From: Monilinia fructicola
Lineage: Eukaryota > Ascomycota > Leotiomycetes > Helotiales > Sclerotiniaceae
Length of the DNA stretch: 64,000 nt
Reading direction: 5' to 3'
Assembly: GCA_008692225.1 (NCBI GenBank)
Contig: VICG01000001.1
Coordinates: 3,821,501-3,885,500, forward strand
Below the pieces are notes generated by a model. The model had not been told where the DNA came from. It saw nothing but the letters and a program-made list of their open reading frames with translations, and did not search any database. A program made the position numbers and the translations under genes. Shown one piece after another: positions 1 to 11,983 of this stretch. The stretch's first letter is position 1; each line of letters opens with the position of its first letter.

Positions 1-1358
1 CACGTCCAATACATGCTCTAATACCACTTCCAGATGGCTATCTAGTTATTAGCTTATCTTGACGAGAACAATTCAGACGCTGACTTTCATGGTGTATCCG
101 GCAAATTCTTGAAATTGTCTTGCATCATACGCTCCGGCCTGAATTCATTTGCATCGGCGCCATATGCAAGTGGATCTTGTTGCATGATCCCAGGGAGTGC
201 GAGAATTTTATCAGTTAGTTCAAGTTGATATTTTCCACGACATAGATTTGCTTTTATCCCATCGACCGCTTTAACAAGTTGTTTTGTGACAGCTGGAGCA
301 GTTGGAGACTCATTGAGTCTTAGAGTTTCCCTGAGAACTGCATTCGAATATTTGAGTTTATTCAAATGTTCCACGTGAATTGGTTATCTACCAACTACTC
401 CATCTACCTCTCGCTGAGATAAGTGATATCATCTGCCATTTTCATTAGGTTGAGGAAAATAAATGAGAGTAGTCCAGATGGTGGATGTAATTTCGTGCTC
501 CTACACCATAACTTAGCCAAAGAAAGTCATCATATTCACTATGATCAAATCATCTCTTATTTCATTTTTAGACTGAGCATCCTTTCAGCCAAGCATAGCA
601 TTAAGCAAATCCTTCTTTCCTGTAAGGTTCTCCTTTCGATGTTGCACTAGACCCTGAGAAACCTCAAACATAAAGTCTCGACCCTCGGTCTACTTAGCTT
701 TCTTCTTTATCATCATGATGATAGCAAATCCTTGCCCTCTAGCTCTATACCCAGACTCCGATAGAAATCCCACCATGGCATCGGCGGATGGTGCGTCTTA
801 TCTGAATAGAAAGAATTGAAGCGAAAGTCCACAACACAATGGGCACTTGTACCAACAGTTAATCTAGTAAAATCATCCGTTGCAGTGGTCGATTCAGAAT
901 GGTCTCATCTGGCCCATTTTCAGGAGCAATTAGTTTCCTATATCTTACATTTCTATTTAGCGTCAGTATGGATATTTCTGTTCACTGAATGACTCCAGAA
1001 AACTCACCATCGTACATTCTCTCGACGGCTAAGTGTCCAAAAGCGGTAAATAAAACTCTACATGTTTGTCCCCAATCCGGATTGTCATTTGTAGCTGGAA
1101 ATAGGCCAGATATTCGATCGCCTTTTTCAAAAGTGACATTGGGGTTGCTTTTTCGAATGTACTTTCATCACAAAGTTCCTCCATAATTTCGACGGAACTA
1201 ACCACAGTTATCCTATTCGCTTTCTCATGTCAACTTACATATGGAGCCATATCCAACAGCCATATGTTCCAATGCTCGAAGTAGTGCCTCCATACCATAA
1301 GATCCAAAAAATTCTTCACGACGGGTTTGGCTTCGTGCCCAGGAATTGTTGTTGGCAT
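1..1358 (-). pseudogene. CYP505-type cytochrome P450 pseudogene, left end cut by window
   Basis: Fragments in the right order on the minus strand spell a fungal P450 of the CYP505 (self-sufficient fatty-acid hydroxylase, P450 fused to reductase) kind. The start ATG is at 1358-1356, followed by a proline-rich IPG start. Next come ALEHMAVGYG (about 1250), DNPDWGQT with FTAFG (about 1070), a degenerate I-helix EHEITS (about 500), SGLLSF (about 475), the K-helix ETLR inside AVLRETLRLN (about 310), FRPERM (about 135), and the heme loop with RACIGR at 37-1. An intron-like GTAAGT follows the N-terminal segment. The frame is broken by a TAA at about 386, a shift at about 430, stops near 510-530 and a TGA at 87-89. 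The heme-loop phenylalanine is serine (PSGSG). Spacing from start to K-helix is about that of an intact gene, so decay is by point changes, not large deletion. The reductase half, if present, lies outside. Family assignment is from remembered motifs. Confidence 0.75.
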
Positions 1359-2735
1359 CTTTGATCGATGACCACGACCAATTGTGTAAAGAAAGTAAAA
1401 AACTCAGTCTATTCCACGGTTTGTACTTTCATAATTTCTATCTAGGATTTTGCATTTTTTCAGCTATACGCCACTAGGCTTTCTGCACCCTATTGTTCGA
1501 ATCATGGAAGTCTTACGCGGATCGTCACCGCAAATACCGTTCAAGGATAGGTCGTCGCCATGGTTGTTGATTGAAGTGAGAAATTGCCTTTTTGGGGATC
1601 CGGCGCTAGTGAGAATTTGTCCTCTTCATATAATTATGATGATGTTAGCCTTTTGTGATCTCAAGTCGTGGAAACTTGTATTGCAGTGTGCTGACATGCC
1701 AGGCTGGACAACTTCTTGTGGCGACTCGAAATGACATTGTCGTTGACAGCTAAACGCTCTGGTAATCTCCTAAAATCGAACACTGTAGTCCATTGCACTA
1801 AATAATTTCATTCGTATTGAGATTCGCCCAAGGATGCGAATGTTGTCTGATTGATATCGACGGTCCGTCGTAATTCCCGATAGTTCTAGTAGTCTCTCCT
1901 TCATTTAATATTGTGGAGGAAACAACTTGCTGTCACGATAGACTCTTGAATGCGGACAATCGAAGTCCTTGTATACCAATTTGGAGATGTGATGAGAAGA
2001 AAAAGAAGGAGATGGAATATCAAAGTAGGTATGCTGATAGTTTTAACGTTGCCCAGGTGAGTTCTAGACGGACCAGACGGGCCAGACAGACCTGCATTCA
2101 GCCACTGAGCTAAGGGGATAGTTGGAAGTTAAGGCATAGTAGAAGTACTACCTAACCGACCTTGCTTGAAACGAAAGTAATACTCGTCACATTCGGACAT
2201 AAAAGAATAGTTCTCATTACTGGCATGGCGTCATGTAGAGATACTGTAGATGTATTCAATAGTACGGAGTAGAGTACCTAAATACTCTGCAGGCCCGGGA
2301 GTATAATTGTTCCTAAATATAGTTCGTTCTATCTAGCCGCCGATTTAAGTTTGCCCTTCGAACCGAGTACGATGAAGCGGTGCGCAAAACGTGGAATAAA
2401 AGCCCGATAAAAAATCAAAATAAAACGTCACCCCCAAGGCTGAGCTGTCTTGTGCCTCCGTATGGACCGGATCCCATTCCTTACATGACTTGGCGGGGTA
2501 TCACTCAATTGATCTACTCCGTTCGAAGTAGACAACGAAGAGCATAAAGACAACGATGACAAGGTAAAGTTTTCCACCATCTCCCATCTAGGTGAATACA
2601 TAAAGCAATGGGAACGCCCGTTCTCTAAGAAAGTCCAAATTTTTGGCCTCCAAATCAATTTCAAGATCAATTTCAAGGTCAATGATATAATATAATATAA
2701 TACAATACAATATATAGTATAATTAAATCTTCACA
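1359..2735. other. Intergenic, no gene recognised
   Basis: Only short ORFs without codon-like composition or recognisable motifs. A TATAATATAATACAATAC stretch just before 2736 may be part of the next gene's promoter. Confidence 0.5.
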
Positions 2736-3271
2736 ATGTCATCGCCAGCACGTCGATCACCAGCTTCTCCAACATTTCCCGAAGCTCCAAAGGAAAGCGC
2801 TGTAGTGAGGGTAAGCTCCTATCTACCATCTATACTGAACCTCTGTCACCAAAGATCTAATGAATTGGATAGTTTATCATCGCTCCCATTACCTTTATCT
2901 CATTCCTCATATCCCTCTTCCTCATCGATAGGCGCAACAGCTCTCTTCGACTTCATCAACATTCGCAACCCCGCACATACCCAGACACTTTCGTTGGGCG
3001 CATCCGAGAGTTTCTACACAAATTGGTCTTCAAGCCACAGCCATATGCATACATCAAATCACCATCTCGTGGACCAAATGCCGAGGGGGATAAGCAGAGG
3101 GAGGAGGAACCGTGGCATTGGCGCACCAAACAGAAGAAAATGATGAAGATGGAAGTTGCGGATGCCTTTAAGCTGAGACAATGGGTCCTGGTGGGCATGG
3201 CCGTTGTGGCAACGATGTTGGGACTGCTGTTGTTGTATCTTGGGAATCTGATAAGACAGATATGGGTTTGA
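2736..3271 (+). CDS. Small membrane protein with two predicted transmembrane helices
   Basis: Exon 1 is 2736-2810 and exon 2 is 2873-3271. The 62-base intron has a GTAAGC donor, a CTAAT branch site and a TAG acceptor, and joins the frames in phase 0 to give 157 residues. The N-terminal 25 residues are Pro/Ser/Ala-rich (MSSPARRSPASPTFPEAPKE). One hydrophobic helix follows at about residues 26-43 (FIIAPITFISFLISLFLI). A basic, polar loop of roughly 85 residues contains PSRGPNAEGDKQREEEPWHW. A second helix lies near the C-terminus (WVLVGMAVVATMLGLLLLYL), with a short tail. I do not recognise the family; conserved fungal membrane proteins of this size are common. Choosing the later CAG acceptors would lose the first helix and does not keep the frame. 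Confidence 0.65.
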
Positions 3272-4310
3272 GGTGCAGGTGATTTTGCTTGTTACTCGGA
3301 GTGTTTGGAAAAGAGGGACGAGAGGGAAGGACATGCAGGAAGCACAACCTTGCGAGGAGAGGGTTGGAATACTTATTAGAGAAGTAACCTTGAAGAATCA
3401 AAATACCCGAGTATGCATTGGATCATTACCGATCTGCAAAGAAGGGTCCAACTGGATGATGATGACGACGACGACGATGATGATGATATAATTGAAAGAA
3501 CGGTTCATGACATATATAGATTGTCATTAACTAATTATCATCATCATCATCACCATCATCAGCGTCAGCATCACCATAGTCATTATTTACATGGATTTCG
3601 AAAAAAGAACCAGCTAATTGCTAGTTAATTACATATCAATACCGGCTACTGGCCCCTGGGTACTTTACATGTTTGAATAAAAATATATTTCTTCACCATC
3701 ATCCCGAGGTCATCATTGGCATTATTCCAATCGGGGTTCACCAGTCCAGTTGATCAAAGGCCAAAATGGATTTATTCAATACACCTGCAGTAATAGCTGG
3801 AGGTTGTCATTCATTGATACAGTAGCTGGAGGTTGCTTACTCGGATCATTTCAATCCTTGTTTAGTCTCATCGGATGAAAGCAAGCAAAAAAGAAATTCC
3901 GCTCCTTCCCGAGGTCATGGATGGATTGACTCGCTTGATAGATTCGGAACCTTGCCGTATAAAAAAATACTGTACTCTCTCTATATGATGAAGATAGTTG
4001 TATGTGAAGTTGATTGAAGGTGAAGTTGAAATCAAAATCAAATCAAATCAAATATAGAGAGAAAAGAAAGGAAAGAAAAGAATAAAAAGGGAATAGAAGA
4101 GAATAAAAGAGAACCTTAGAAATATTAAAAATCATATATACGCGGGATGATAAATAATAGAAAGTGAAGGATTAGAACTAAAGGTGAATTAAATTTTTAT
4201 AAATATTAAAGTGATAAATAAAAGAAATAAACGAATGTAAATCTTTTCTTTAATATTAATAAATATAATATTAAATAATATCTTCTAGTATTTACTTATT
4301 TACTTAGGTA
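3272..4310. other. Intergenic with ATC/CAT trinucleotide runs and AT-rich tail
   Basis: No gene seen. Interrupted GAT/CAT runs occur at 3458-3485 and 3538-3570. From about 4020 the sequence is A-rich on this strand (AAATCAAATC, GAAAAGAAAG). Confidence 0.5.
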
Positions 4311-4579
4311 TATATATCTATTTATATATCTATTTATATATCTATTTATATATCTATTTATATATCTATTTATATATCTATTTATATATCTATTTATATA
4401 TCTATTTATATATCTATTTATATATCTATCTTATTATATATATATTTATATATCTATTTATATATCTATTTATATATCTATTTATATATCTATTTTATAT
4501 ATCTATTTATATATCTATTTATATATCTATTTATATATCTATTTATATATCTATTTATATATCTATTTATATATCTATT
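4311..4579. repeat. 12-bp AT minisatellite (TTTATATATCTA)n
   Basis: About 22 near-perfect copies of the 12-mer TTTATATATCTA run for roughly 270 bases. They are interrupted once around 4428-4446 (CTTATTATATATATATTTA) and once by an extra T near 4493. It lies about 390 bases before the start of the next gene. Confidence 0.95.
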
Positions 4580-4966
4580 CATTGATTCATTTATTCATTC
4601 ATTTAACAACTAATTATTATATTTACTCATCTCATTCACTTAGCTAAACCAATAACGTCTTTCAATATCCATCCATGGATCTCAATGATTCTCATCTTAT
4701 CAAAAATCCCCACCAAAATATAACCTTACACACACACACAATTCACAACCTTTTTTTTTTCCAACAGAGCTTCACGCGTTCTGGCGCGATTTGCTTTCAA
4801 CTTTACTTTATTCTCCACTCTATTTATTCAAAAAGCAATTAGCTTCCTCTTAACCAATTGTCTTTCTCTATGCCGTTCGTTTTTCGCCGTTGTCTCTCTT
4901 TGCATATCAGCGCTCTCTTGCTGTTTCGCATAACTTCAATCTGATTATTACTCCGTAAATTCCATC
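4580..4966 (+). promoter_or_regulatory. Pyrimidine-rich promoter / 5' leader of the Dnt1-like gene
   Basis: CATT runs, a CACACACACA stretch, a T10 tract at 4751-4760 and a CT-rich leader (TTGTCTTTCTC, CCGTTGTCTCTC) precede the ATG at 4967. CT-rich leaders are common before fungal start codons; no specific factor site is claimed. Confidence 0.35.
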
Positions 4967-7900
4967 ATGAATTCTATCATGAATTCTATGATGGAAATCC
5001 CCCTCCTCACCAGGTTTCTCACTCAGGGTGAAGGTCTTTACACCAGATGCGGCCCGAGGAAAAGGATCGCCCCATTCGTTGCTTTCGAGTTATTACTTCA
5101 CCAAATATCACCATACGAGAGTTTTGCACAGAAGCTTCAAGAGTTCATGAAATTAATTATGGCCAGTAAGTGTTTGCGCTGCTGCGAATATAGCGTTGGA
5201 AATCTTGGAACTTGAAGATGAAGTCGCTGGGTTCTAATTTTGTGCTTGCTTCATCTAGGCCACTTGCGATCAAGAAGTGTATGGATGATGAGTTATTTTG
5301 ACGTCACTCAAGATGACCTGCTAGGACCTCTATTCCCAAATATGTGTCTACTATTCGAATCATAAAAGCTCCGAATAAACCAAATATCAGAGACTCTCTT
5401 CCACCAACGTCAGCTCTTCGATTCAATCCAATAAGTGTTCTTGGTCAAAAGAGAGACCGGTCACCTTTAAATGGAAATGCGGAAACCCTTCTGGAATCCC
5501 CAAAAACGTCAGAGGACGGCGATAGATCCAGATCACCCAATCCCTTCTCGGGAGTTAGATTCATGGGCTGGTGGAAGGCTGGAAGGGATCCCAGAAAAGC
5601 CAGAAGCAGTCATTCCGGATTCACAACAGAGTGCTATTTTAGGTCATGAGGATGAAGATCAGGATAATGATACTGTGCAAAATGTAAGAGAGAGGTCTCT
5701 CTCATGATCTCCGAGACCCCCCAGTCATCTCCATCGCCGGTAAAGCGAAGTTTTCCATACAAGAGCCTTGCAATAACTGACCATGTTACAAAGTTTTCCC
5801 CGCGAACAATACCAATGCGCGCATCGTCGAACAAGTCCCCAAGAGGACTTGTAAATCCATTTCAAGAACCTCCACCGCGCGATTCAGGGCACACCACAAA
5901 GCAGTGCAGGAGTGAAACGTGCAAGTTATCACATTCAAAAGGCTACCGAAGGCGGACGATCCGTTTCAACATCTGCGACAAGTCCAATGGCAGGCGAAAC
6001 ACAACTTCCCCAGAGTCACTCGAAATCTACCAAGAAGCAGAAAACCCTTGGAAACAAGTCTCCCAGGCGCAAAGTCAAACACCCCTAAGAATCGATCATC
6101 TCGAAACGCCGTTAGCATTTATGATGACTTTGGGACTGATACTGAGGAGCCAACGAGTCAACAAACGAACCTCAGCTTCAAGAAAAGCCCGGTAGCAGGA
6201 TTGCCTGGTTCCCAAAAGCTAGCCATGTCGCCTTTGAATAACAATCGATCTGCTTCCAAAGCTTTTCAATCAACCTCTACTCCCAAAGAACTTCCCTTGA
6301 CGCCAAAGAGTAGAAGACGCGAGGAGGAAATTCGCAAAAGCAAAGAAAGTGAAGAAGCGTCCAAGGAAGCGCAAACTACAACTGCAAAGGCCGCCGATGA
6401 ACGCCGACGTGAGTCCGAAAGAGAAGCTGTGGCCGCCAAAGCAGAGCGAATACGCAGGGAGAAATCAGAGGAACGGAAGGCGGGGGAGAAACAGAAACAA
6501 GCTGCTAAAAGGCAGAAGGAAGAAGCAGCTCTTGCAGCTCAACGATTGAAGGATGAGAAAGAGAAATTGCGCAAAGAGATTGAAGAAGAGGACAAAAGGA
6601 AAGCAGTTGAAGAGGAATCTACAAAGGCAGAGGCTGTTGAAAGCTCCAAGAGAGCATCCAACACCCCACAAGGAAGCGGCAAGGGCACGCCAGTCAACAA
6701 GCGAAATACTCCTGGCGTCATACTCCCTCGTCAATCATCAACTCCCCATTACCCAAGAGGCAAGAAGTCATCTTTGAAAGCATCACGTTCCTCGGAGAGT
6801 ATGAGGAGCTCTTCGCCAGCTCCTAAGGATACTAGTCTAGAAGCTCAGATGCCGTTACCACCAAAAAGTCCCAGACGAGTCTCCTTTGATCTCGGCGAAG
6901 CAGTCACTCCCGCAAAATCACTGCACAAGAAAATTTTAGTTGAAACGCCAAAAGAAAGCACAACCCCTGTTGCTTCCAGTCGGGCTCCAGCGCAAAGTCA
7001 AACGCCAATACCGTTACCTAAAACCTTTAAACGACCCGATCGTAGCGCGACTCCGATCAAACAACCACCAAAACCATCTGCTATGAACCAACCCCCATTA
7101 GTAGCAGCTAGGGCAGGTTCCAAGGCACGATCTGCAACGCCTAAACCCATCCCTCCACCGGTACTCCAAAAAAATTCGACTGAGCCGAAAATCTTGCCGA
7201 AAAAAACTGTTACACCAGAACCAAGAAGAACTGTTGCTTCAACGCCCGATCGATCAATACCTGCCAAAGGTATGTAAGCATTGTGTAGAAATCTAGGACG
7301 ATGCTCCTTACGATACTCATCTTCTCGTCTTTGTGGTCACTTGTCAATATGATAGTGGAAGGAGCACAAGCTAACATTATCTTTAGAAAAAACAAAGTCA
7401 CCAGTAAAGCCTGCAGAAGTGCCACTTCCTCCAAGCTCTGATGGTTCCGACTCGGAAGATTCCGATTCTGAAGAAGAGGTTGCAATCAAGCCAGAACCAA
7501 ACAAGTCTACCAGTCCTCAAACCCTACGAGCTGAGCTAAATAACATCGCTCGATCTGATGAGGATGTAGAAATGGGCGAAAATCAATCATCACCACGTGA
7601 GAGCCGATCACCAGTTGTCTTCCATTCTAACGCACCATCTGGCGATGAGCGCAAATCTCAAAATGAGCTTAATCAAACCTCGGATTCGGATTCTTCTTCA
7701 TCCGAGGATGATTCTTCCGATGAAGAGTCAACAGATGATACCACCGAAAAGGAGACTGATATAAAAATCAAAACAGAAATAAAAGAGACCCAAGAAAGTT
7801 CGGAAGATGATAGTGATAACGATAACGAGGAGCGTAAGGATGAGGATGTGGAAATGCCAGATGCCCCAGCACAAAGGTCCAGTCCGGAACTGCCAAGCCA

Positions 7901-8660
7901 TACTCGGCGAAATTTGGTCTCTCCTGTAAAGACCACAAATCAACGTAAGAGTTCTAGCAGCGATGGGGATAATACCCAAGATGAAGTTGACCTACAACTA
8001 ACATCTGATATTTTCGAAGTCCAAGGTCCATCATTTTCTTCACCAGCCAAGAAGCCAAGTATCAAACCACCAACATTCAGTTTCGGTGCGAGTTTATCGT
8101 CCCTTAATAGCCAAAAAGCTGCCTTGTTTAAACCTAAACCTTTGCCAAATGGTCAATTCGCCAAATCCAAATCACAGCTTTCATCTCAAATGTTTAATAA
8201 AGAGTTCTCGGAGTCGGAGTCCGAAGAGGACAGTGATAGTGATGATAGTTCTGATGATGATGATATTCCAATTCCAGCAAGCTCACAAATCATACCTCCT
8301 TCTGGTCAGGGTAATAGTTTGGTGGCTCAGACAGCTAAGAAAATTAAAGACGCAGGCAGTGATTCGGATTCGGATTCTGATAGTGATTCTGGTGATGCCG
8401 CAGCAATGGAGCAAGCGAGAAGATCATTAATGGCTCAGCTTCATCAAAGTGGAATGAGTGCCAGTCAAAATAGTTTACCTCAAAGTTCGCAAATCTCGGT
8501 TAATGGTGGGGTAGGAAAAGGCAAGGGGGGAAGCGTGGTGCTTGGCAAGGCAAATAGAAATACAAAGAGTTCGAGAAGTGCTGGGAAGGAGTTTGCTAAG
8601 AAGGGGAAGGATAGAATTACGAATGGGTATGACTTTAAAAGTTATGGGTCTTTCAATTGA
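4967..8660 (+). CDS. Nucleolar Dnt1-like protein, N-terminal part interrupted by apparent frameshifts
   Basis: Exons are 4967-5165, 5259-7269 and 7387-8660; both introns have standard GTAAGT/GTATGT donors and TAG acceptors. The N-terminal 200 residues resemble the fungal 'nucleolar protein Dnt1-like' domain, read from remembered family features: FRVITSPNITIREFC, ASRVHEINYGQ, AIKKCMDDE, DVTQDDLLGPLF, MSTIRIIKAP, LPPTSALRFNP. A basic, disordered middle follows, with a long charged helix (REEEIRK to EEEDKRKAVEEE, about 6320-6640) that may form a coiled coil. The C-terminal third has acidic Ser/Asp/Glu tracts (SDSDSDSDSDSG) and ends in a basic tail, GYDFKSYGSFN. Acidic-serine tracts next to basic stretches are common in nucleolar proteins. 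Reading is continuous only if eight short insertions are removed (4999-5003 C5, 5053-5055 C3, 5296-5299 T4, 5343-5346 TGTG, 5498-5501 C4, 5696-5703 TCTCTCTC, 5887-5889 G3, 6077-6079 A3). The corrected gene has 1157 codons and no internal stop. The role is inferred. Confidence 0.7.
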
Positions 8661-10318
8661 TCAAGGGGATTGGGTGATGATGTAGGCGTAAGAGGAGTGG
8701 GGAAGTGGAGCAATGGAGAGGAGAGGCAAGCGCTTCGAGGGGACATATGACGAACAGCGTTGCTTGTGCATAATAATGGGATTTGACTGGAGATGGGTGG
8801 GCAGTACCGGGAATTGTGCATATTGATTCGCGAGGAAGACTGCCGGCTTTGAGTTTGGCATGCAGATATGATATCCGTTTGGTTTTCTTTTTCTTGTTCA
8901 TTTTCAATTTAAAGATTTGCATGATGAATGGATGGATGGATGGTAGTCTGGATGGAGTTTGGATTTCACAGAAAGGAAGAATAGGATTTTTCTCGTCTTT
9001 CTCTTCCTTTTTCATCTTCTTTTCCTAATTTTGTGTCGGTGTATATGTGTGTGTCTATTGAATAGATGGAAGATGGAAGATGGAAGGTGGAAGGTGGAAG
9101 TTGTTGTATATGAGTATATTTTGTCCATAAGCCTGGTGGTAACAGGCAAGTGACCGATAGATGTGATGTGATGCGATATGATGGGTATGAGCACGGAACC
9201 CATAGGGACACGGGTGTATATAGATAAGAAGCGATGAAATTCACATAACATCACACCACGACGTTCAACCTACTGAACCGAAGGAATACTAGGTAGGTAC
9301 CTAGGTTTTGTTCATTGTTTTTGTGACATTGGTGATGGTGCGTGCCATTTTTACTGGCTTGGATGTTGATAGATAGATGGATGGGTGGGTTGGGAGTACA
9401 CACCTGGGTACCTACCTACACATCCCCATCTTCTGTTTGCTTGCTCGTCCATCGAATTCTTGTACTTGCAGTCGTGGATCGTGAATCGTGAATCGTGCAT
9501 CGAAATCTTGTATATCTGTATCTCTGTATCTATCTATCTATCTATCTATCTAGTGACACTCAATCCCTACCTCCCAAGCAGATCATAAATCACCACGACG
9601 TGGCCAACACTAGCTTGTCGACGATATCCCCGTTGACCTATCTAGCTGTTGGATTATGTGCGGACAGATTGATCGATCGATCTTGCCGATTTGGTGTCTG
9701 GCCTGTTGACGTTGACGTTGCTGCACGACATGCAAATAAACAGCCTGAATATCCACCCTGTGTTTCCGCGCGCACGTCAGTCCGCGGATCTCTACACAGC
9801 ACCGTGAAGGGGCGGGCGGCCGGGCAAGCAAGCAAGCAAGCAAGCAATGCTGTCGGGGCCCTGACTCCGGTGGGTCGATGGAGATACGGTGTGGGAAATT
9901 TGGAAATGGATGGAGGTTGTTTGCGCTGCTGTAGTGGATGAATGGATGGGTGGGTGGATGGTTGGGTGGGTGGATGGTTGAGCTGAGAGGTTGAGGATGC
10001 GGGCGCGTGGATGTGGTAGGTTGGGTGGTATTTTGATATGTCGCTTTTGCCGTAGCTTTGGTGTCTACTTGTACTTGTACTTGTACTTGTATTGGTACTT
10101 GTACTTGTACATCTACATCTACATCTACGTCTATATTTATCTACGACTACCCATGGACAAAGGGTAAAGACAAGCCCAGCCCCAATCCCAACCCCAAATA
10201 ATTCATCAACGAAACGAAACGAAACGATCATCACAATCTCGTGGTAAAAGTAAAAATTACCCGCACAACAATAACAACAACATCGGATCCTGGGGCTTGA
10301 CAATTGCGAAGAAGCAAA
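8661..10318. other. Intergenic, many microsatellites; GC-rich stretch before the BTB gene
   Basis: GATG/GGAT runs occur at 8925-8945 and 9930-9980, GGAAGATG copies at about 9064-9100 and TCTA copies at 9528-9551. Caag repeats lie at 9825-9846 and ACTTGT/ATCTAC repeats at about 10065-10135. A GC-rich patch (GGGGCGGGCGGCCGGG) sits at about 9809-9824, and ACGAAACGAAACGA at about 10211. Long ORFs on both strands here are low-complexity products and are not accepted. Confidence 0.5.
9825..9846. repeat. (CAAG)n microsatellite
   Basis: Six uninterrupted CAAG units follow a GC-rich patch upstream of the BTB gene. Confidence 0.85.
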
Positions 10319-11222
10319 ATGGCCCACTATCCCAACGCCATGAGTCTATCAGACGATGGCTATTCGTCCGGAGGAAGCTATTTCAGTTATCTATCGCGAG
10401 AACCGTCGGAGTATGGAGATGGGGATTTGATATCAACACGCGGGATAGATCTGGAACAGGGACAGGAACAAGGACAAGAACGCGAGGAAGCCGAAGAGCC
10501 GATGGAATATAACGGGCATGCATGCGCGCCCGCCTTGGCCGCCGTCCGGGAAGGTGAATTCAGGACAGAGTACGTATACCCCTCTCCCAACTCCCCCCCA
10601 AAGCCCTCGACATCAAAACCTAACGAATCAAAGCCTCACCAACACCTGTCTCATCCTGATCCTCGGACGCGAACCCACACAAACAAGATTCTGCGTGAAC
10701 AAACAGCTTCTCTGTCACCACTCCCCCATCCTCAACGTCGTGCTCAACCACGACGTGGAATACGAAGACGGGGTGCAAGTCTACCGGGTCGAGGCCGCGG
10801 GTCACCGGCTCGCATTCGCCTTTCTGATCCAATGGTTTAATCGGAAGAAGATCGATCCGCTGCTGGGCGAAGAAGGGCTTCTGATTCCCGCGTCGTACTT
10901 CACGCGCGCGGACCGCCATCGGCTGATGAATGGGGAGGATATGGCGTTGATTCGGGCGTGGCTCGTGGCGGATCGGTGGGAGGTGCCAGAGTGCCGGGCC
11001 TATATTGAGAGACGGATTCGGGGGCGTTATGGCCATTTTCGGCATGGCTCGGTGGACTGCTTGGTGTATGTTTGGAGGAGTACGAGCGTGGGGTCCTCGA
11101 ATGAGGGGCTGAGGGAGGTTTATTGGCCTGTGTTTCAATGGGTTGTGCGGACCTACAACATTGGGGCTTTCGAGTTGGAGGAGTTGTTGAGCTCCGAGGA
11201 AGCCAATCTTCCGTTGCCTTGA
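10319..11222 (+). CDS. BTB/POZ-domain protein
   Basis: Exon 1 is 10319-10569 and exon 2 is 10634-11222. The 64-base intron has a GTACGT donor, a CCTAAC branch site and an AAG acceptor. The protein has 279 residues. The first 85 are acidic and serine-rich (MAHYPNAMSLSDDGYSSGG, then EQGQEQGQER). A BTB fold starts at the exon junction (DLTNTCLILILGREPTQTRF, CVNKQLLCHHSPIL) and runs through YRVEAAGHRLAFAFLIQWF. The remainder is helical, with a long segment of short blocks (ALIRAWLVADRWEVPECR, VYVWRST, VFQWVVRTYN). Fungal BTB proteins of this length usually lack Kelch or MATH partners, and many are of unknown role. Some BTB proteins are Cullin-3 substrate adaptors, but nothing here proves that. 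The ATG follows GAAGCAAA and is the first Met of the frame. Confidence 0.8.
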
Positions 11223-11983
11223 GCGGATTGTCTTTGCTTTGAGGAAGGTGGCGGGATGACTTGTCGCCAATGTCTGGGGTGACTGAAACACATTAGAGCA
11301 CCTTTTGATTGGTGTTAGAAAACCCAGCTTGGGCGCCTATGGCAGGATGTGTGTGCACAAAATTCTTCCATCACGATATCGAGATCCTATTCAATGATCT
11401 TTCTACGTTTCATATCGATTTCGAAGAAAAAGATACTTTTCGACATGATACATTCAGTATTACCAAAGCTCAATACAGAGAATGAGAGATGCAGCACTAG
11501 AAAACGGTCGATCAGAGTTTGCGTAAGGAGAGAATTTGAGTTTTCGGGGAAGGAATCAGTTCACTTGTTATCGAGATGAAAAAAGTGTTGAGACCACCTA
11601 AAAACGTGGATATGAAAAGCATTATCACATCGTCATATTTTCGATATGAAAACCAAATCAAATTGGTGTCGAGTGATATCAGATCATCAAGACAGATTCG
11701 TTTTAGTGTTTTAAGGTTACCTGCTTAACGTGTATGTAACTACAATTGCAACTCCTCTTTCGTGATAGAGCTCATAACCAACAGATCAATTTCAAATGCT
11801 AGGAATTATTACAAATGCCATGATGACTTGATATCTCCCAATCGATAATGTGTTGCTTGATTTAGATTGACGGATATGGCTCAGCACTTGCTGTACCTAT
11901 AGTCTATATATAGCAGTGCCAGATCTAGAATAGACGTTGAAGCCTCGAGGATCTTCAACATCTGGACTTCATATATAGGGTTA
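11223..11983. other. Intergenic, nothing recognised
   Basis: AT-rich, with scattered short ORFs lacking motifs. CTATATATAGCAG near 11902 and CATATATAGGG near 11969 are simple TATA-like strings. Confidence 0.4.

Noticed and set aside
9638..10327. 229-codon minus-strand ORF rich in CTS/TST repeats
   Set aside because: It is the translation of ACTTGT and GATG microsatellites upstream of the BTB gene; no domain and no start context.
10620..11291. 223-codon minus-strand ORF opposite the BTB gene
   Set aside because: Antisense shadow of a GC-rich coding exon; the plus strand has the BTB domain and intron signals.
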